From Paenibacillus massiliensis subsp. panacisoli DSM 21345 (lineage in GTDB: Bacteria > Bacillota > Bacilli > Paenibacillales > Paenibacillaceae): 64,000 nt of DNA. Below are positions 44,864 through 53,103 of this stretch, in pieces. Within the stretch, counting starts at the first letter, position 1. Each line of letters starts with the position of its first letter. A program made the position numbers and the translations under genes. The notes under the pieces are model-generated. The model saw nothing but the letters and a program-made list of their open reading frames with translations, was not told where the DNA came from and searched no databases. Location of the stretch: the NCBI RefSeq assembly GCF_000426545.1, contig NZ_AUFO01000008.1, positions 168,857-232,856 on the forward strand. The letters are read 5' to 3'.

Positions 44864-45418
44864 TCAAGCTGGCTTCGTCAAAAACCCTTCAAACAGAGAG
44901 AGCTTCGACAAAGATGGGATCAAGTAGCGCACCGCGATCCCTACCGCAATGCCGGTCAATATGCCGGCGATCAGCAGCAGTGGTAAATACGACATGACTT
45001 TGGTTGTCTTCAGATAGAGCGACGCAGCCCCGAGCTGTCCGATATTATGAGAGATTCCGCCGACAATACTGACGCTGATCATGCTGAAATGCTCACGTCC
45101 CAGGCTGAGTAGCCCCCACATAGCCAGGAAGCTCAATAAGGCTCCGCTAATACTGAACAGAAAGGTGGAAAACGTTCCTAAAATGAATGAGCTAAGCACG
45201 GTCTTAAGAATAACAACCATAAATGCGTCCCTGCCTCTTAGAAAATATAGACAGGTCAGGATCATAATGTTGGCCAGACCAAGCTTGGCACCGGGAATGC
45301 TCACATTCACCGGAATCAGGCTCTCGATTAAGCTAAGAACTACGGCGACCGCCGAGAATATAGCGATGATCACCGTCCTTTTTAAAGAGAGATGTGCTTG
45401 CTCATGTAACGATGGCAT
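44864..45418 (-). CDS. eetB: Gx transporter family membrane protein, EetB-like
   Basis: 184 residues from the ATG at 45418, which follows AAGGAGGCG and overlaps the eetA stop by 17 bases. It has five to six membrane helices, with the conserved opening AVVLSLIESLIPVNVSIPGAKLGLANI (split here as IESLIPVNVSIPGAKLGLAN). The family (heptaprenyl diphosphate synthase component I/Gx transporter, unrelated to HepS) resembles ECF S components. In Listeria EetB works with EetA to pass electrons between the quinone pool and surface flavins. Its place between eetA and ecfA1 matches that role. Confidence 0.85.
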   Translation of the reverse strand: MPSLHEQAHLSLKRTVIIAIFSAVAVVLSLIESLIPVNVSIPGAKLGLANIMILTCLYFLRGRDAFMVVILKTVLSSFILGTFSTFLFSISGALLSFLAMWGLLSLGREHFSMISVSIVGGISHNIGQLGAASLYLKTTKVMSYLPLLLIAGILTGIAVGIAVRYLIPSLSKLSLFEGFLTKPA

Positions 45419-45794
45419 CAATATCGCCTCCTTCATCTGGCACACCTTGAACTTCTACGATCAATTTATAAGGCAGACAGACGATCGTCCCGCCGTTGCG
45501 CGTGATGAAGCCGAAGGTAAGGCATATCTTGTCAGGACAGTCCGCATCAATCATTTCAATTCCGTAATCATGAACCTTGAGCAGGTTATATCCATGGTCG
45601 GTCTTTATCTCAATCTCCTGTTCTTCCTCTGTCAGCTCTACTGTGCGGAACAGTTTGCCGTCAATCGTAATTTTTGCGATACGCTTCTCATTGTGATTAA
45701 TTTCACTATCACTGCCGCCGAGCCACCTAGGTACTAGAAATGCACCTGCTATAACAACGACAAGAACGATCAGTAGGATGTCTCCGCGCTTCAT
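45402..45794 (-). CDS. eetA: NusG domain II protein, EetA-like
   Basis: 130 residues: one N-terminal membrane helix (LLIVLVVVIAGAFLVPRWL), then an extracytoplasmic NusG-domain-II fold with the conserved DADCPDKICLTFGFI and GGTIVCLPYKLIVEV. Two cysteines in these motifs are typical. In the Listeria EET system EetA is needed for electron transfer at the outer membrane face. It is the first gene of the leftward operon, divergent from fmnB. Confidence 0.87.
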   Translation of the reverse strand: MKRGDILLIVLVVVIAGAFLVPRWLGGSDSEINHNEKRIAKITIDGKLFRTVELTEEEQEIEIKTDHGYNLLKVHDYGIEMIDADCPDKICLTFGFITRNGGTIVCLPYKLIVEVQGVPDEGGDIDAIVT

Positions 45795-46019
45795 AGCATA
45801 CTCCTTATTTTTTTAATTACATAAATTATAGATGAATTTATTATACCTGCTAGCTTCTGAACCATCGTGTGACAAATGTATCTTTCATTTAACTTTTCAC
45901 AAAATCATCACTTAGAAAGAGTTCATAAATATTAAAAACCCTGTGAGAATTGACACATTTCATGTGGATTCTTTTCTGCTAAACTCAAGGTCCACATGAT
46001 CGAGAAAAGAGGATGCACA
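45795..46019. promoter_or_regulatory. Divergent control region between eetA and fmnB
   Basis: AT-rich, and must hold promoters for both directions. At about 45942-45957 TGTGAgaattgACACA nearly matches an FNR/CRP-type TGTGA-N6-TCACA palindrome (one mismatch). I could not fix the -10/-35 elements. Confidence 0.35.
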
Positions 46020-47075
46020 TTGAAGTATTTGAATAAATTCACCGTCCTGCTGCTCACGATGTCCTTGCTTACAGCCCTTCTAAGCGGTTGCACAGGCAAT
46101 ACGAATTCCAGCGGACAAACCGTCACTCCTGTTAGCGAGACCTTCTTCATTTTTGATACCGTCGTTACGATCAAGATTTACGATAAGCGGGCAACTACAA
46201 AAAACTTTCAAGAGCTGGAAGCTCTGATGAAAGATATCGACTCTAAAATCAATCGTTCGAATGAGAATAGTGAAATTTACGCAGTAAATGCGAATGCAGG
46301 CATTGCACCGGTTCAGGTATCGCAGGAAACCTTTGAACTGGTGAAGATTGCTGTCGACTATGCTCAGCAAACAGGTGGCCTGCTTGACCCTTCCATTGGG
46401 CCGCTCGTCAGTCTCTGGAATATCGGTCACGAAGGTGCCCACGTCCCCCAGGCAGCCGACATTGAAGCAGCACAGAAGCTGGTCGACTACCATAAGATTG
46501 AGCTAAATGAAGATGCTCGTGAAATCTATCTTCAAGACAAAGGGATGGATATTGACCTCGGCTCGTATGGCAAAGGCTTTGCGGCTGACCTGATCTATGA
46601 TTATTTACAAGCCCAAGGCTTCGAGAGCGCGATTATCGACCTCGGCGGTAACGTCTTTGCTATGGGCAACAAGCCAGGTGGCCGCGAATGGAACGTCGGC
46701 ATTCAGCACCCGGATCAGAAACGCGGCATTGATATCGGGACGTTAAAGGTGACAGACAAGAGTATGGTTACTGCCGGGATTTACGAGCGCTTTTTCGTAG
46801 AGAACGGAAAGACCTACATGCACATTCTCGATCCTCGCACTGGTTATCCGGTGGACAATAATATCAGCAGCGTCACCATTATTGCCGATTCCTCGACAGC
46901 AGCCGATACGATGGATACCTCATTGCTCATTATGGGCATCGAAGACGGACTCAAGTTTGCTGAGGAGAACAACACAGAGGCGCTGTTCATTACCAAGGAC
47001 AAGAAGCTGTATGCGACTCCTGGCTTTAAGGAAATGCTGAACAAAACGAACGACGAGTATACCTTTGCTAATTAA
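46020..47075 (+). CDS. fmnB: FAD:protein FMN transferase (ApbE family), FmnB-like lipoprotein
   Basis: About 351 residues from the TTG at 46020, well spaced after AGAGG; the ATG at 45996 is upstream of that site. Lipobox TALLSGC anchors it outside the membrane. ApbE motifs: ETFFIFDTVVTIKIYD opening, DLGSYGKGFAADLIYDYL, IIDLGGNVFAMG, and the Mg-binding SSTAADTMDTSLLIMG. It transfers FMN from FAD onto Ser/Thr of target proteins, here most likely the double-domain lipoprotein 12 kb away. In Listeria this enzyme is FmnB. A terminator follows. Confidence 0.92.
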   Translation: MKYLNKFTVLLLTMSLLTALLSGCTGNTNSSGQTVTPVSETFFIFDTVVTIKIYDKRATTKNFQELEALMKDIDSKINRSNENSEIYAVNANAGIAPVQVSQETFELVKIAVDYAQQTGGLLDPSIGPLVSLWNIGHEGAHVPQAADIEAAQKLVDYHKIELNEDAREIYLQDKGMDIDLGSYGKGFAADLIYDYLQAQGFESAIIDLGGNVFAMGNKPGGREWNVGIQHPDQKRGIDIGTLKVTDKSMVTAGIYERFFVENGKTYMHILDPRTGYPVDNNISSVTIIADSSTAADTMDTSLLIMGIEDGLKFAEENNTEALFITKDKKLYATPGFKEMLNKTNDEYTFAN

Positions 47076-47123
47076 GGAAATGTCAGCCTGCGCATAACGA
47101 ATATTGAACGAAAATAAAACTAG

Positions 47124-47158
47124 AAAAGAGGAGCGTAGCGCCCCTCTTTCTCTTTTTC
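47124..47158 (+). terminator. Terminator after fmnB
   Basis: AAAGAGGaGCG-tag-CGCcCCTCTTT followed by T-rich sequence. It may also end the convergent GNAT gene from the other side. Confidence 0.88.
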
Positions 47159-47163
47159 TTAGC

Positions 47164-48088
47164 TTAATTCAGCTTTGTAAAATACCTAATCTCTTCTGAT
47201 TCCTTACAGAATCCAACTGATTCGTATAGAGATAAGGCAGATCTATTTGTAGTTAATACCATAAGGCTCGCATATTCTAGCTGATTGGCTTTGAGATAGC
47301 TCAGGGCTTGTGTAAGCAAATACTTGGCAAAGCCGCGCTTTCTCCATGGTTCGCGGACAAAAACATCCTCTATTACACCGTGGTCTGCCTCTTGCCATGC
47401 CATGAGTCCGCCAACAATAGCGTCTGATTGACGTATGACCATGGATGTCCATAGTTTGTTATTCTTGTATTCAGACAACCTATTCAGTCCCAGTGGAGTA
47501 TCAGGCCAGATTTCAGCTTCTACATCGAGGTAATCTCTTTCCTCACCAGATGATTCCATCTTCCAGTATGAAAATTGAAATTCCTCTTGGAGCCTTAACT
47601 CAGGAATCGGTTCATTCAAGTCTCGATTCATACGAAACAGACTATTCAGTGGAAGATATCCTTTTTGGACAAAAAACTGAATATTAGCTGTTTCGGTGGA
47701 ATCGTTACCAACACAAAGCAATTGTTCCATATTCTTCAGGTAATGTTTCCTTTAATTGTTCTGCTCTTATGAGAAGATATCGATAGACGTTGTCGAGTAA
47801 AGTAATGTCATTTTCTCTTTCGGTAATCGTCTTAAGATTGATGTATATGGAGTGATTGTTCTCTCTTGATCGACCGGGAGGTACAATATTCATAATGCTA
47901 ACCTGCCCCTTGGCGACCATTTTCCCATGTTCAAATGCGCAATACACGTTGCTCCAATTATCTTCGTCCCCTACCCACCAAAACACTGCATTTTCTTTTG
48001 CTGTTACGGATCGGTACAACTCACCAAGTAAAGGCATGTCTTCTTGTTGGAAATTACGTATAATCATTTCTGCTGATCCTTGACTCAA
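47164..48088 (-). pseudogene. Double GNAT acetyltransferase gene split by a frameshift
   Basis: The upstream half (TTG 48088 or ATG 48067 to stop 47705) and the downstream half (47730 to 47164) lie in different frames. Joined at PEEYGTIALC/VGNDSTETANIQFF they read as one GNAT of about 300 residues: first-domain motifs, then VEDVF-like IEDVFVREPWRKRGFAKYLL in the second domain. One base seems to be missing near 47715. The second half has its own ATG (47730) and could be translated as a stand-alone GNAT of 188 residues with an intact acetyl-CoA site. A sequencing error or programmed slip cannot be excluded. Confidence 0.65.
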
Positions 48089-48492
48089 ATTAATACCCCT
48101 CTCAAGTAGAAGGGGATTTCGCAGTTTAGAGGGCTAGCTATGCGAGTTCCCCTTAATAAATTTGCCCTTTACTAGCATTTGTCTACTCACAATAAACGCC
48201 TCCCTTAACTGTTATTACCATCGACACTAACATACCTTGAGCGTTGTATCAAACATAATTTACAACTATAATTATTTTCTTCAATACGTATGTAATACGG
48301 TTCAAAAGCAGTTACAATATATAGCGTAAGAAATGACATGAACACATTTTTTAACAGGTACAAAAAGTTGGACAAAACATTCCCACCTTCATTTAAATCC
48401 GTGTGTGTTGGTGAAAATAGTAAAGAGTAGTTAACGAATGAACCATCCATAGAACTAGCCTTCCTACATCTCAATTCAAAGGAGAGACCAAC
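48089..48492. other. Intergenic region between the broken GNAT and DUF4256 genes
   Basis: AT-rich; no gene supported. One minus-strand open frame here overlaps the DUF4256 start and has no ribosome-binding site or recognisable sequence. Confidence 0.4.
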
Positions 48493-49074
48493 ATGTCCAA
48501 GAACAGTGAAATCAACAATAAGAAGGAATTGTCGCCGGAGCAACGTGATGAACTACTCGGAACATTGAAAGCTCGTTTTGAGAAAAACATGTCCCTCCAT
48601 CCGGACATCGAATGGACTAATGTGGAGGCAAAGCTCGTAGCTCATCCTCAGAAGCTGTGGTCACTCCATGAGATGGAGCGAACGGGTGGGGAGCCGGACG
48701 TTGCGATGCATGATTCTGAGACGGGCGAGTACATTTTTTATGATAGTGTCGTGGAAAGTCCTAAAGGGCGTAGAAGTGTCTGTTATGACCGTGAAGCATT
48801 GGAATCCCGAAAGCAGCACAAGCCCGAAAATAGCGTCATGGATATGGTGGCCGAGATGGGGATAGAGCTCCTGACGGAGGAGCAGTACCGTGAGCTGCAG
48901 AAGCTAAAACCATTCGATCTAAAAACGTCCAGCTGGGTGAAAACACCTGATCCCATTAGAAAGCTCGGCGGAGCGATCTTCTGTGATCGCCGCTACGATA
49001 CAGTCTTTATGTATCACAATGGAGCAGATTCCTATTATGGGGCCAGAGGCTTCCGTGGCTTGCTAAGAGTCTAG
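48493..49074 (+). CDS. DUF4256 domain protein
   Basis: 193 residues with AAAGGAGAG before the ATG. The whole length matches the DUF4256 family: LLGTLKARFEKNMSLHPDIE, MERTGGEPDVAMHD, EMGIELLTEEQYRELQKL and the C-terminal GARGFRGLLRV. Family function is unknown; no membrane or signal segments, so cytosolic. It is followed by small genes on the same strand. Confidence 0.88.
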   Translation: MSKNSEINNKKELSPEQRDELLGTLKARFEKNMSLHPDIEWTNVEAKLVAHPQKLWSLHEMERTGGEPDVAMHDSETGEYIFYDSVVESPKGRRSVCYDREALESRKQHKPENSVMDMVAEMGIELLTEEQYRELQKLKPFDLKTSSWVKTPDPIRKLGGAIFCDRRYDTVFMYHNGADSYYGARGFRGLLRV

Positions 49075-49137
49075 CGTCGGCGTTAACCATTCCACTACGA
49101 CAAGGCATCATCAGGATGAACGATGGCAGGAGTGAAT

Positions 49138-49452
49138 ATGATGCTTCATGAGCTACACTTTTTAACATGTCCATGGGAACACCTAACTGAAAGCGCAGCT
49201 ATAGCCCTTCAACAGGAGCTACAAAGTGAATTAAGTCCAGCACATCAACTATTCGGTACAAAGTCTGTCGCTCGCGCGCATCGTATAGACAATGATGATG
49301 TACTATTCTGGATTGAGGGTCTCAATACGTACGCTATTGTTCACCTAACATGGGCTCGTGCTAATGCAGAGGGCTACCCCATAACACAAACGCTGCCGAT
49401 GGACGAATTGGCTGCATATTGCAAGCGTATTTCTGAAGAATACGAGACTTGA
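49138..49452 (+). CDS. Uncharacterised small protein
   Basis: 104 residues from the ATG at 49138 (AGGAG upstream; a second ATG follows at once). Reads MMLHELHFLTCPWEHLTESA, with VLFWIEGLNTYAIVHLTWAR, a pattern seen in small Firmicute proteins of unknown role. Compact alpha/beta composition without membrane segments. The next short frame overlaps its stop codon. Confidence 0.6.
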   Translation: MMLHELHFLTCPWEHLTESAAIALQQELQSELSPAHQLFGTKSVARAHRIDNDDVLFWIEGLNTYAIVHLTWARANAEGYPITQTLPMDELAAYCKRISEEYET

Positions 49453-49577
49453 TCTCATTCAAAGAAACGGTGGAACAGCGTATGAACAATATTTCTCGGC
49501 GCGACACATCAGAGCTTCTCAGGGAACGGCTAACACAAGACAGACAAGTAGCCCTATCCGCACTCCAGAATCTGTAG
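49449..49577 (+). CDS. Possible 42-residue coupled protein or gene remnant
   Basis: A TTG at 49449 overlaps the previous stop (TTGA). The frame reads MISFKETVEQRMNNISRRDT, then SELLRERLTQDRQVALSALQ and a stop. It is helical and charged. It may be a short real protein or the tail of a decayed gene; no family recognised. Confidence 0.35.
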   Translation: MISFKETVEQRMNNISRRDTSELLRERLTQDRQVALSALQNL

Positions 49578-49634
49578 ACAATAGCACCAGTTAATAAGAA
49601 CATTCTACAGAAACCATAAGCGAGGTCATGGAAA

Positions 49635-50177
49635 ATGAAAATTAATGTCCTGCTCAGTACGCCAGACAACAAGTTCATTATTAATAACATCTATCCACTC
49701 TATTTGCATGACTTGTCTGAAATCTGGGAGAATAAGCCCAATCGGTTCGGTGTGTATGAGGAGGACGATACCAGGACGCTAAGCGAACAAAATAAAGTGT
49801 TTGATATTTGGTGGGACAAGCCTTCCGTGCTCTTTCCATTCCTGATTACAGTGGATGAGCTGCCCGCCGGACTTGCTTTTGTCGCCACTCCTCCATATAC
49901 GCCTTGTCCGCCCCATATTCAATATTATCTAAATGAATTTTTCCTCCTACGTCCTTTTCGTGGCCACGGCGTGGGGCAAGAAGCTGCCTGACAGGTGTTT
50001 GATCAATTCAGAGGACACTGGGAGTTGCAGACAGCCGTCACGGAGAGGAATATCTGAGCTCAGACGTTCTGGCGCAAGACTTTATCTGCGTACACCAAAG
50101 GGACCCACTCGGAAGCGCATGGAACTTATGCGGATGGCAAGAAGGTCGTATTCCGATTTACAAATCAGCAGGGATGA
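49635..50177 (+). pseudogene. GNAT acetyltransferase gene with two in-frame TGA codons
   Basis: The ATG at 49635 opens 118 residues ending RPFRGHGVGQEAA and TGA (49989). The same frame carries on as GNAT: QVFDQFRGHWELQTAVTERN, a second TGA (50055), then AQTFWRKTLSAYTKGTHSEA to TGA at 50175. Read through, it is a normal GNAT of about 180 residues. Both internal stops lie where Arg is expected (CGA to TGA), so two C-to-T changes would explain it. The truncated product would lack half of the acetyl-CoA site. Confidence 0.7.
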
Positions 50178-50235
50178 GGAATGAAGGTCGTTCATTGTCA
50201 ACATAAATAACGAATAATTTGAAGAGGGTGAGCTA

Positions 50236-50301
50236 ATGAAGCCTTATATGAAATGGAGCTATACCGTGAAAATCGTGAATCTGCCTAAGAAAGGAGTGTG
50301 A
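50236..50301 (+). CDS. Possible 21-residue peptide
   Basis: GAAGAGGGTGAG precedes an ATG at 50236: MKPYMKWSYTVKIVNLPKKG, then V and stop. Good ribosome-binding site, very basic. It sits between two GNAT genes and may be a relic. Confidence 0.25.
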   Translation: MKPYMKWSYTVKIVNLPKKGV

Positions 50302-50329
50302 GCATACAAGGAAAAAGGAGAGATAATGC

Positions 50330-50779
50330 ATGTACAGTAAAAAAGCAAATTCCAGTGATTATGAGCTGATTCTGCAGCTATGGGAAAGATCCGTTAGGGC
50401 CACTCATGATTTTTTACAGCCAGGTGATCTGAAGGAGATTCGCAAGGAAATCCCTTCCTATCTACCTCTGTTAGATGTTCAGCTATGGTACACAGACGAT
50501 CATTTGGTTGGCTTCTCCTCTGTTCATGAGCAGCACTTGGAAATGTTGTTCCTGGATTCTGATGCGCTTGGCATGGGGTATGGAACTCAGATTATACAGC
50601 GGCTGATTCATGGCGGCGTAACATCCGTTGATGTCAATAAGGACAACCCGCGGGCAACAAGTTTCTACTTGAAGCATGGCTTCAGAATCATTAGTGAGTC
50701 ACCAACAGATAGTGCAGGCCGCGCTTATCCCATATTGCATTTATCACGGTTCGTTTCAGATATTACTGCTATACTGTAA
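50330..50779 (+). CDS. GNAT N-acetyltransferase
   Basis: 149 residues, AAAGGAG upstream. A YjaB-like GNAT: N-terminal LILQLWERSVRATHDFL, acetyl-CoA motif ALGMGYGTQIIQRLI and late VDVNKDNPRATSFYLKHGFR. The motif A is somewhat reduced (GMGYGTQ) but complete. Acceptor unknown. Intact in contrast to its broken neighbours. Confidence 0.85.
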   Translation: MYSKKANSSDYELILQLWERSVRATHDFLQPGDLKEIRKEIPSYLPLLDVQLWYTDDHLVGFSSVHEQHLEMLFLDSDALGMGYGTQIIQRLIHGGVTSVDVNKDNPRATSFYLKHGFRIISESPTDSAGRAYPILHLSRFVSDITAIL

Positions 50780-50834
50780 CAGTTTGAGCAAATTGGGCTA
50801 CAGACTATTTTATTTTGCAAGGAGGTACCTTGAA

Positions 50835-51272
50835 TTGAATTATGGAAGGGCACTTCATAATGTGCTGGAATTCAGCCATCAGTTGGATGTGCTACACAAG
50901 CATATGACAGAAAGCAATTTACCGGTGCGTAAAAGCGATTCTTTCGATAGGCAATGCTTTTTATTGGAGCAACACCTTGGAGAGGATGTCTATCAAACTA
51001 CGTACAAAAAAATGAAAAAGGTCAATCTTCTATCAGGGATCACAGCTCTTCCGGTGCTGCTCGTGATTGCGGTGGCCTACATCTACAGCCGTTGGATCGA
51101 CAAGGAGCTGGACATGTTCGGATTCTTCATAGATCATCCTGTGCTCTATCTCGTACCTGCTGTACTGATTGTCGTAACCCTGGTACTCGCTGTGTACCAT
51201 TCTATTTTGCGTAAAAAGCTATATTACCAGATCTACCCGGAGTTGAAGAGTAAGCTCCACATTCAGGAGTAG
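50835..51272 (+). CDS. Two-helix membrane protein, uncharacterised
   Basis: 145 residues from the TTG at 50835, preceded by AAGGAGG at 50818-50824; the longer frame from 50676 overlaps the GNAT gene and is not supported. Soluble N-terminal part of about 60 residues, then two membrane helices (ITALPVLLVIAVAYIYSRW and VLYLVPAVLIVVTLVLAVY) and a basic tail. No family recognised. Confidence 0.6.
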   Translation: MNYGRALHNVLEFSHQLDVLHKHMTESNLPVRKSDSFDRQCFLLEQHLGEDVYQTTYKKMKKVNLLSGITALPVLLVIAVAYIYSRWIDKELDMFGFFIDHPVLYLVPAVLIVVTLVLAVYHSILRKKLYYQIYPELKSKLHIQE

Positions 51273-51361
51273 AATACTCCGTTCAGCTTTTCTTCCTTCA
51301 TCAGCAACAGGCACTTGCACTTATTACATTCTAATCGGTGAATTTGATCAGTAAGAACGTT

Positions 51362-51387
51362 AGAGAGGAGCAACAGCTCCTCTCTTT
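51362..51387 (+). terminator. Intrinsic terminator
   Basis: AGAGAGGAGC-aaca-GCTCCTCTCT and a short T run, between the membrane-protein gene and the convergent GNAT remnant. Confidence 0.8.
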
Positions 51388-51483
51388 CTTCATACAGCTC
51401 CATTACTTCATATCAGTGGCTATGCCGTATCATTCATGATTCCCTTATGCTCGGTCGGTGCAATTGAAAATAAACTAATCCAT

Positions 51484-51723
51484 CTAGAGATCATTGCTCT
51501 TATCGAATAGCCCCCAGCGACAGCCTGCATCCTCCATATGATAGCTGATGATGTCCTTCGCTTCATCCAGATTTTTGCAGGGCTCAATATCCATGAATCT
51601 TGTTACTGCCTCATCTGAGAAATGCCCAAAAACCTCCTTCACATCCTGTAATGTCAAAATTCTAAGCTGTAGTCTCGTTGTCTCCAGCGACGGATACTCC
51701 GCTACTCCCTTGCCCAATATCAT
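51484..51723 (-). pseudogene. Truncated GNAT (N-terminal half only)
   Basis: 79 residues starting MILGKGVAEYPSLETTRLQL, a clear RimJ/RimL-type GNAT opening (LRILTLQDVKEVFGHFSDEA), with GGAGGAG upstream. It stops at WGLFDKSNDL before motif A, where the acetyl-CoA site should be. No continuation is visible in other frames, so the rest was deleted. Its start lies inside the end of the AraC-type gene. Confidence 0.7.
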
Positions 51724-52636
51724 CGCTACTCTCCTCCATTGTCTTCACGGGCCTCAGCACAGCATAGCCATAGCCCTCAGGGTAATGTCGCTGATAATCA
51801 TACAGGGTCCCCTCATTCCATTCGAACCCCAGTTCCGTGGGATCAAAATTCCACGCCTTGTGCTCCACCATCTTCATGACCTGCCCATTGGCTCGTAAGT
51901 AATCAAAAGGCGGGTGGAAGAACACCAGGTAATCGGACTCTGGAATATCACGGCATTCCATACCGGCGGGAATCTCTCCATCATAGTCAGCAGCTACCAT
52001 GATCCCATATAGATATCCCCTCTGACCATCCTGGTAGAACCATCCTGCCGTCTGCCCCAGCTGCCCAGGAAGGCTAAGATGAGACATACTATCTAGCGTT
52101 CCGCTGATCTCATCGCAATTGTGTCCATTTCTCCAGAAATCCCCGTAATTTTTGGATGTGATATCCCAGGTCCCTATAAATTTATGCGCCGGGATCCGTT
52201 CAATTTTTACCTCTACAGCCTTCACTTCAACTTCACTCATTACAATCCTCTCCCTCAGATGATAGTGATAAGGAGAGAACACCTCCGCACGAATGGCTAA
52301 CGGAATGGGACGCGGGGCTCGACGATAGGCAGCCGGAGTCATGTGAAAGGCTTTGACGAATGCTCTCGTAAAGGCCTCCTGTGATGAAAATTGATACTTC
52401 ACAGCGATATCGAGAATTCGCGCATTCGAGTCCCGCAGATCTAATGCTGCGCGGCTAATACGCCGCATCCATATATAATTTCTTAGCGTCATGCCTGTCA
52501 GAGCATGGAACTTCTTCGTACAATAATAGGGCGAGTAGCCCAAGTCCTCGGACATGTTCAGCAATGTCGGCGTCGAAGTCAGATTATCCTCGATCCAGCT
52601 GACCATCAGCTGAACCATCTCGTTCCATTCATACAT
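51662..52636 (-). CDS. AraC-family regulator with GyrI-like ligand-binding domain
   Basis: 324 residues. Two helix-turn-helix motifs (about 10-110: LLNMSEDLGYSPYYCTKKFH, ILDIAVKYQFSSQEAFTRAF) precede a GyrI/BmrR-like effector domain (about 130-300: VKIERIPAHKFIGTWDITSK, IPESDYLVFFHPPFDYL). Proteins of this layout sense small hydrophobic ligands and turn on transporters or detoxifying genes. The last 25 residues (MEESSDDIGQG onward) overlap the GNAT remnant and are Ser/Asp-rich, unlike the family, so the end may be altered. GGAGGGG precedes the ATG. Confidence 0.88.
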   Translation of the reverse strand: MYEWNEMVQLMVSWIEDNLTSTPTLLNMSEDLGYSPYYCTKKFHALTGMTLRNYIWMRRISRAALDLRDSNARILDIAVKYQFSSQEAFTRAFVKAFHMTPAAYRRAPRPIPLAIRAEVFSPYHYHLRERIVMSEVEVKAVEVKIERIPAHKFIGTWDITSKNYGDFWRNGHNCDEISGTLDSMSHLSLPGQLGQTAGWFYQDGQRGYLYGIMVAADYDGEIPAGMECRDIPESDYLVFFHPPFDYLRANGQVMKMVEHKAWNFDPTELGFEWNEGTLYDYQRHYPEGYGYAVLRPVKTMEESSDDIGQGSSGVSVAGDNETTA

Positions 52637-52842
52637 GGAGTTCCCCTCCTTTCGACACCATCATAGCAATCTGAGAATGAGCTTATTTGACCTGAGTTGC
52701 AGAAGCAGAGCATTGGGCGCGTGTTGAGCCAGGATAAGCATCTATTAGATAACGAGATTAGACAAATGAGATTACATAGCACGGTTACAACTCATGCTAA
52801 TGTAAGCGAATTTACATAATTCAGCCAATAAATAAGCCTCAT

Positions 52843-53062
52843 TTGACACAAGGCTACTGCCAACATACAATGAGCATAACAATGATTTAAGGAGGTGTTT
52901 GTTTGTCGGTTCTCCGCTAAGGAACGATGTCTATCACAGGTTGACGGCTGCTCGCCGTTATGATTCGTTGTGCCATTGACATGCCTTACGGACACCGCCG
53001 AACGGACACCTGTCCGGACTCTGCCAAGCAGACGCGGTTATTATACCGTGTCTGCTTTTTTT
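52843..53062 (+). promoter_or_regulatory. Promoter, short leader frame and terminator: candidate attenuator
   Basis: A consensus promoter TTGACA (52843-52848), 17 bases, TACAAT (52866-52871) is followed within 20 bases by AAGGAGG. Short frames open there: TTG at 52903 giving MSVLR, or TTG at 52899 giving 26 residues ending RRYDSLCH. Several stems follow (ACGGC/GCCGT; GGACA/TGTCC), then the terminator AGCAGACgCGGT/ACCGtGTCTGCT with T run (53027-53062), 40 bases before the methyltransferase. This arrangement is that of ribosome-mediated attenuation. Confidence 0.6.
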
Positions 53063-53103
53063 CTGTGAGGCATGATCTCATTTGAAAAGGAAGCTGAAGC
53101 CAC

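Noticed and set aside
44864..45418. Annotation as heptaprenyl diphosphate synthase component I
   Set aside because: It is a multi-helix Gx-transporter (EetB-type) membrane protein; the HepS-like sequence is at 36189-36644.
48205..48543. 112-codon minus-strand frame
   Set aside because: No ribosome-binding site or recognisable protein, and it overlaps the start of the DUF4256 gene.
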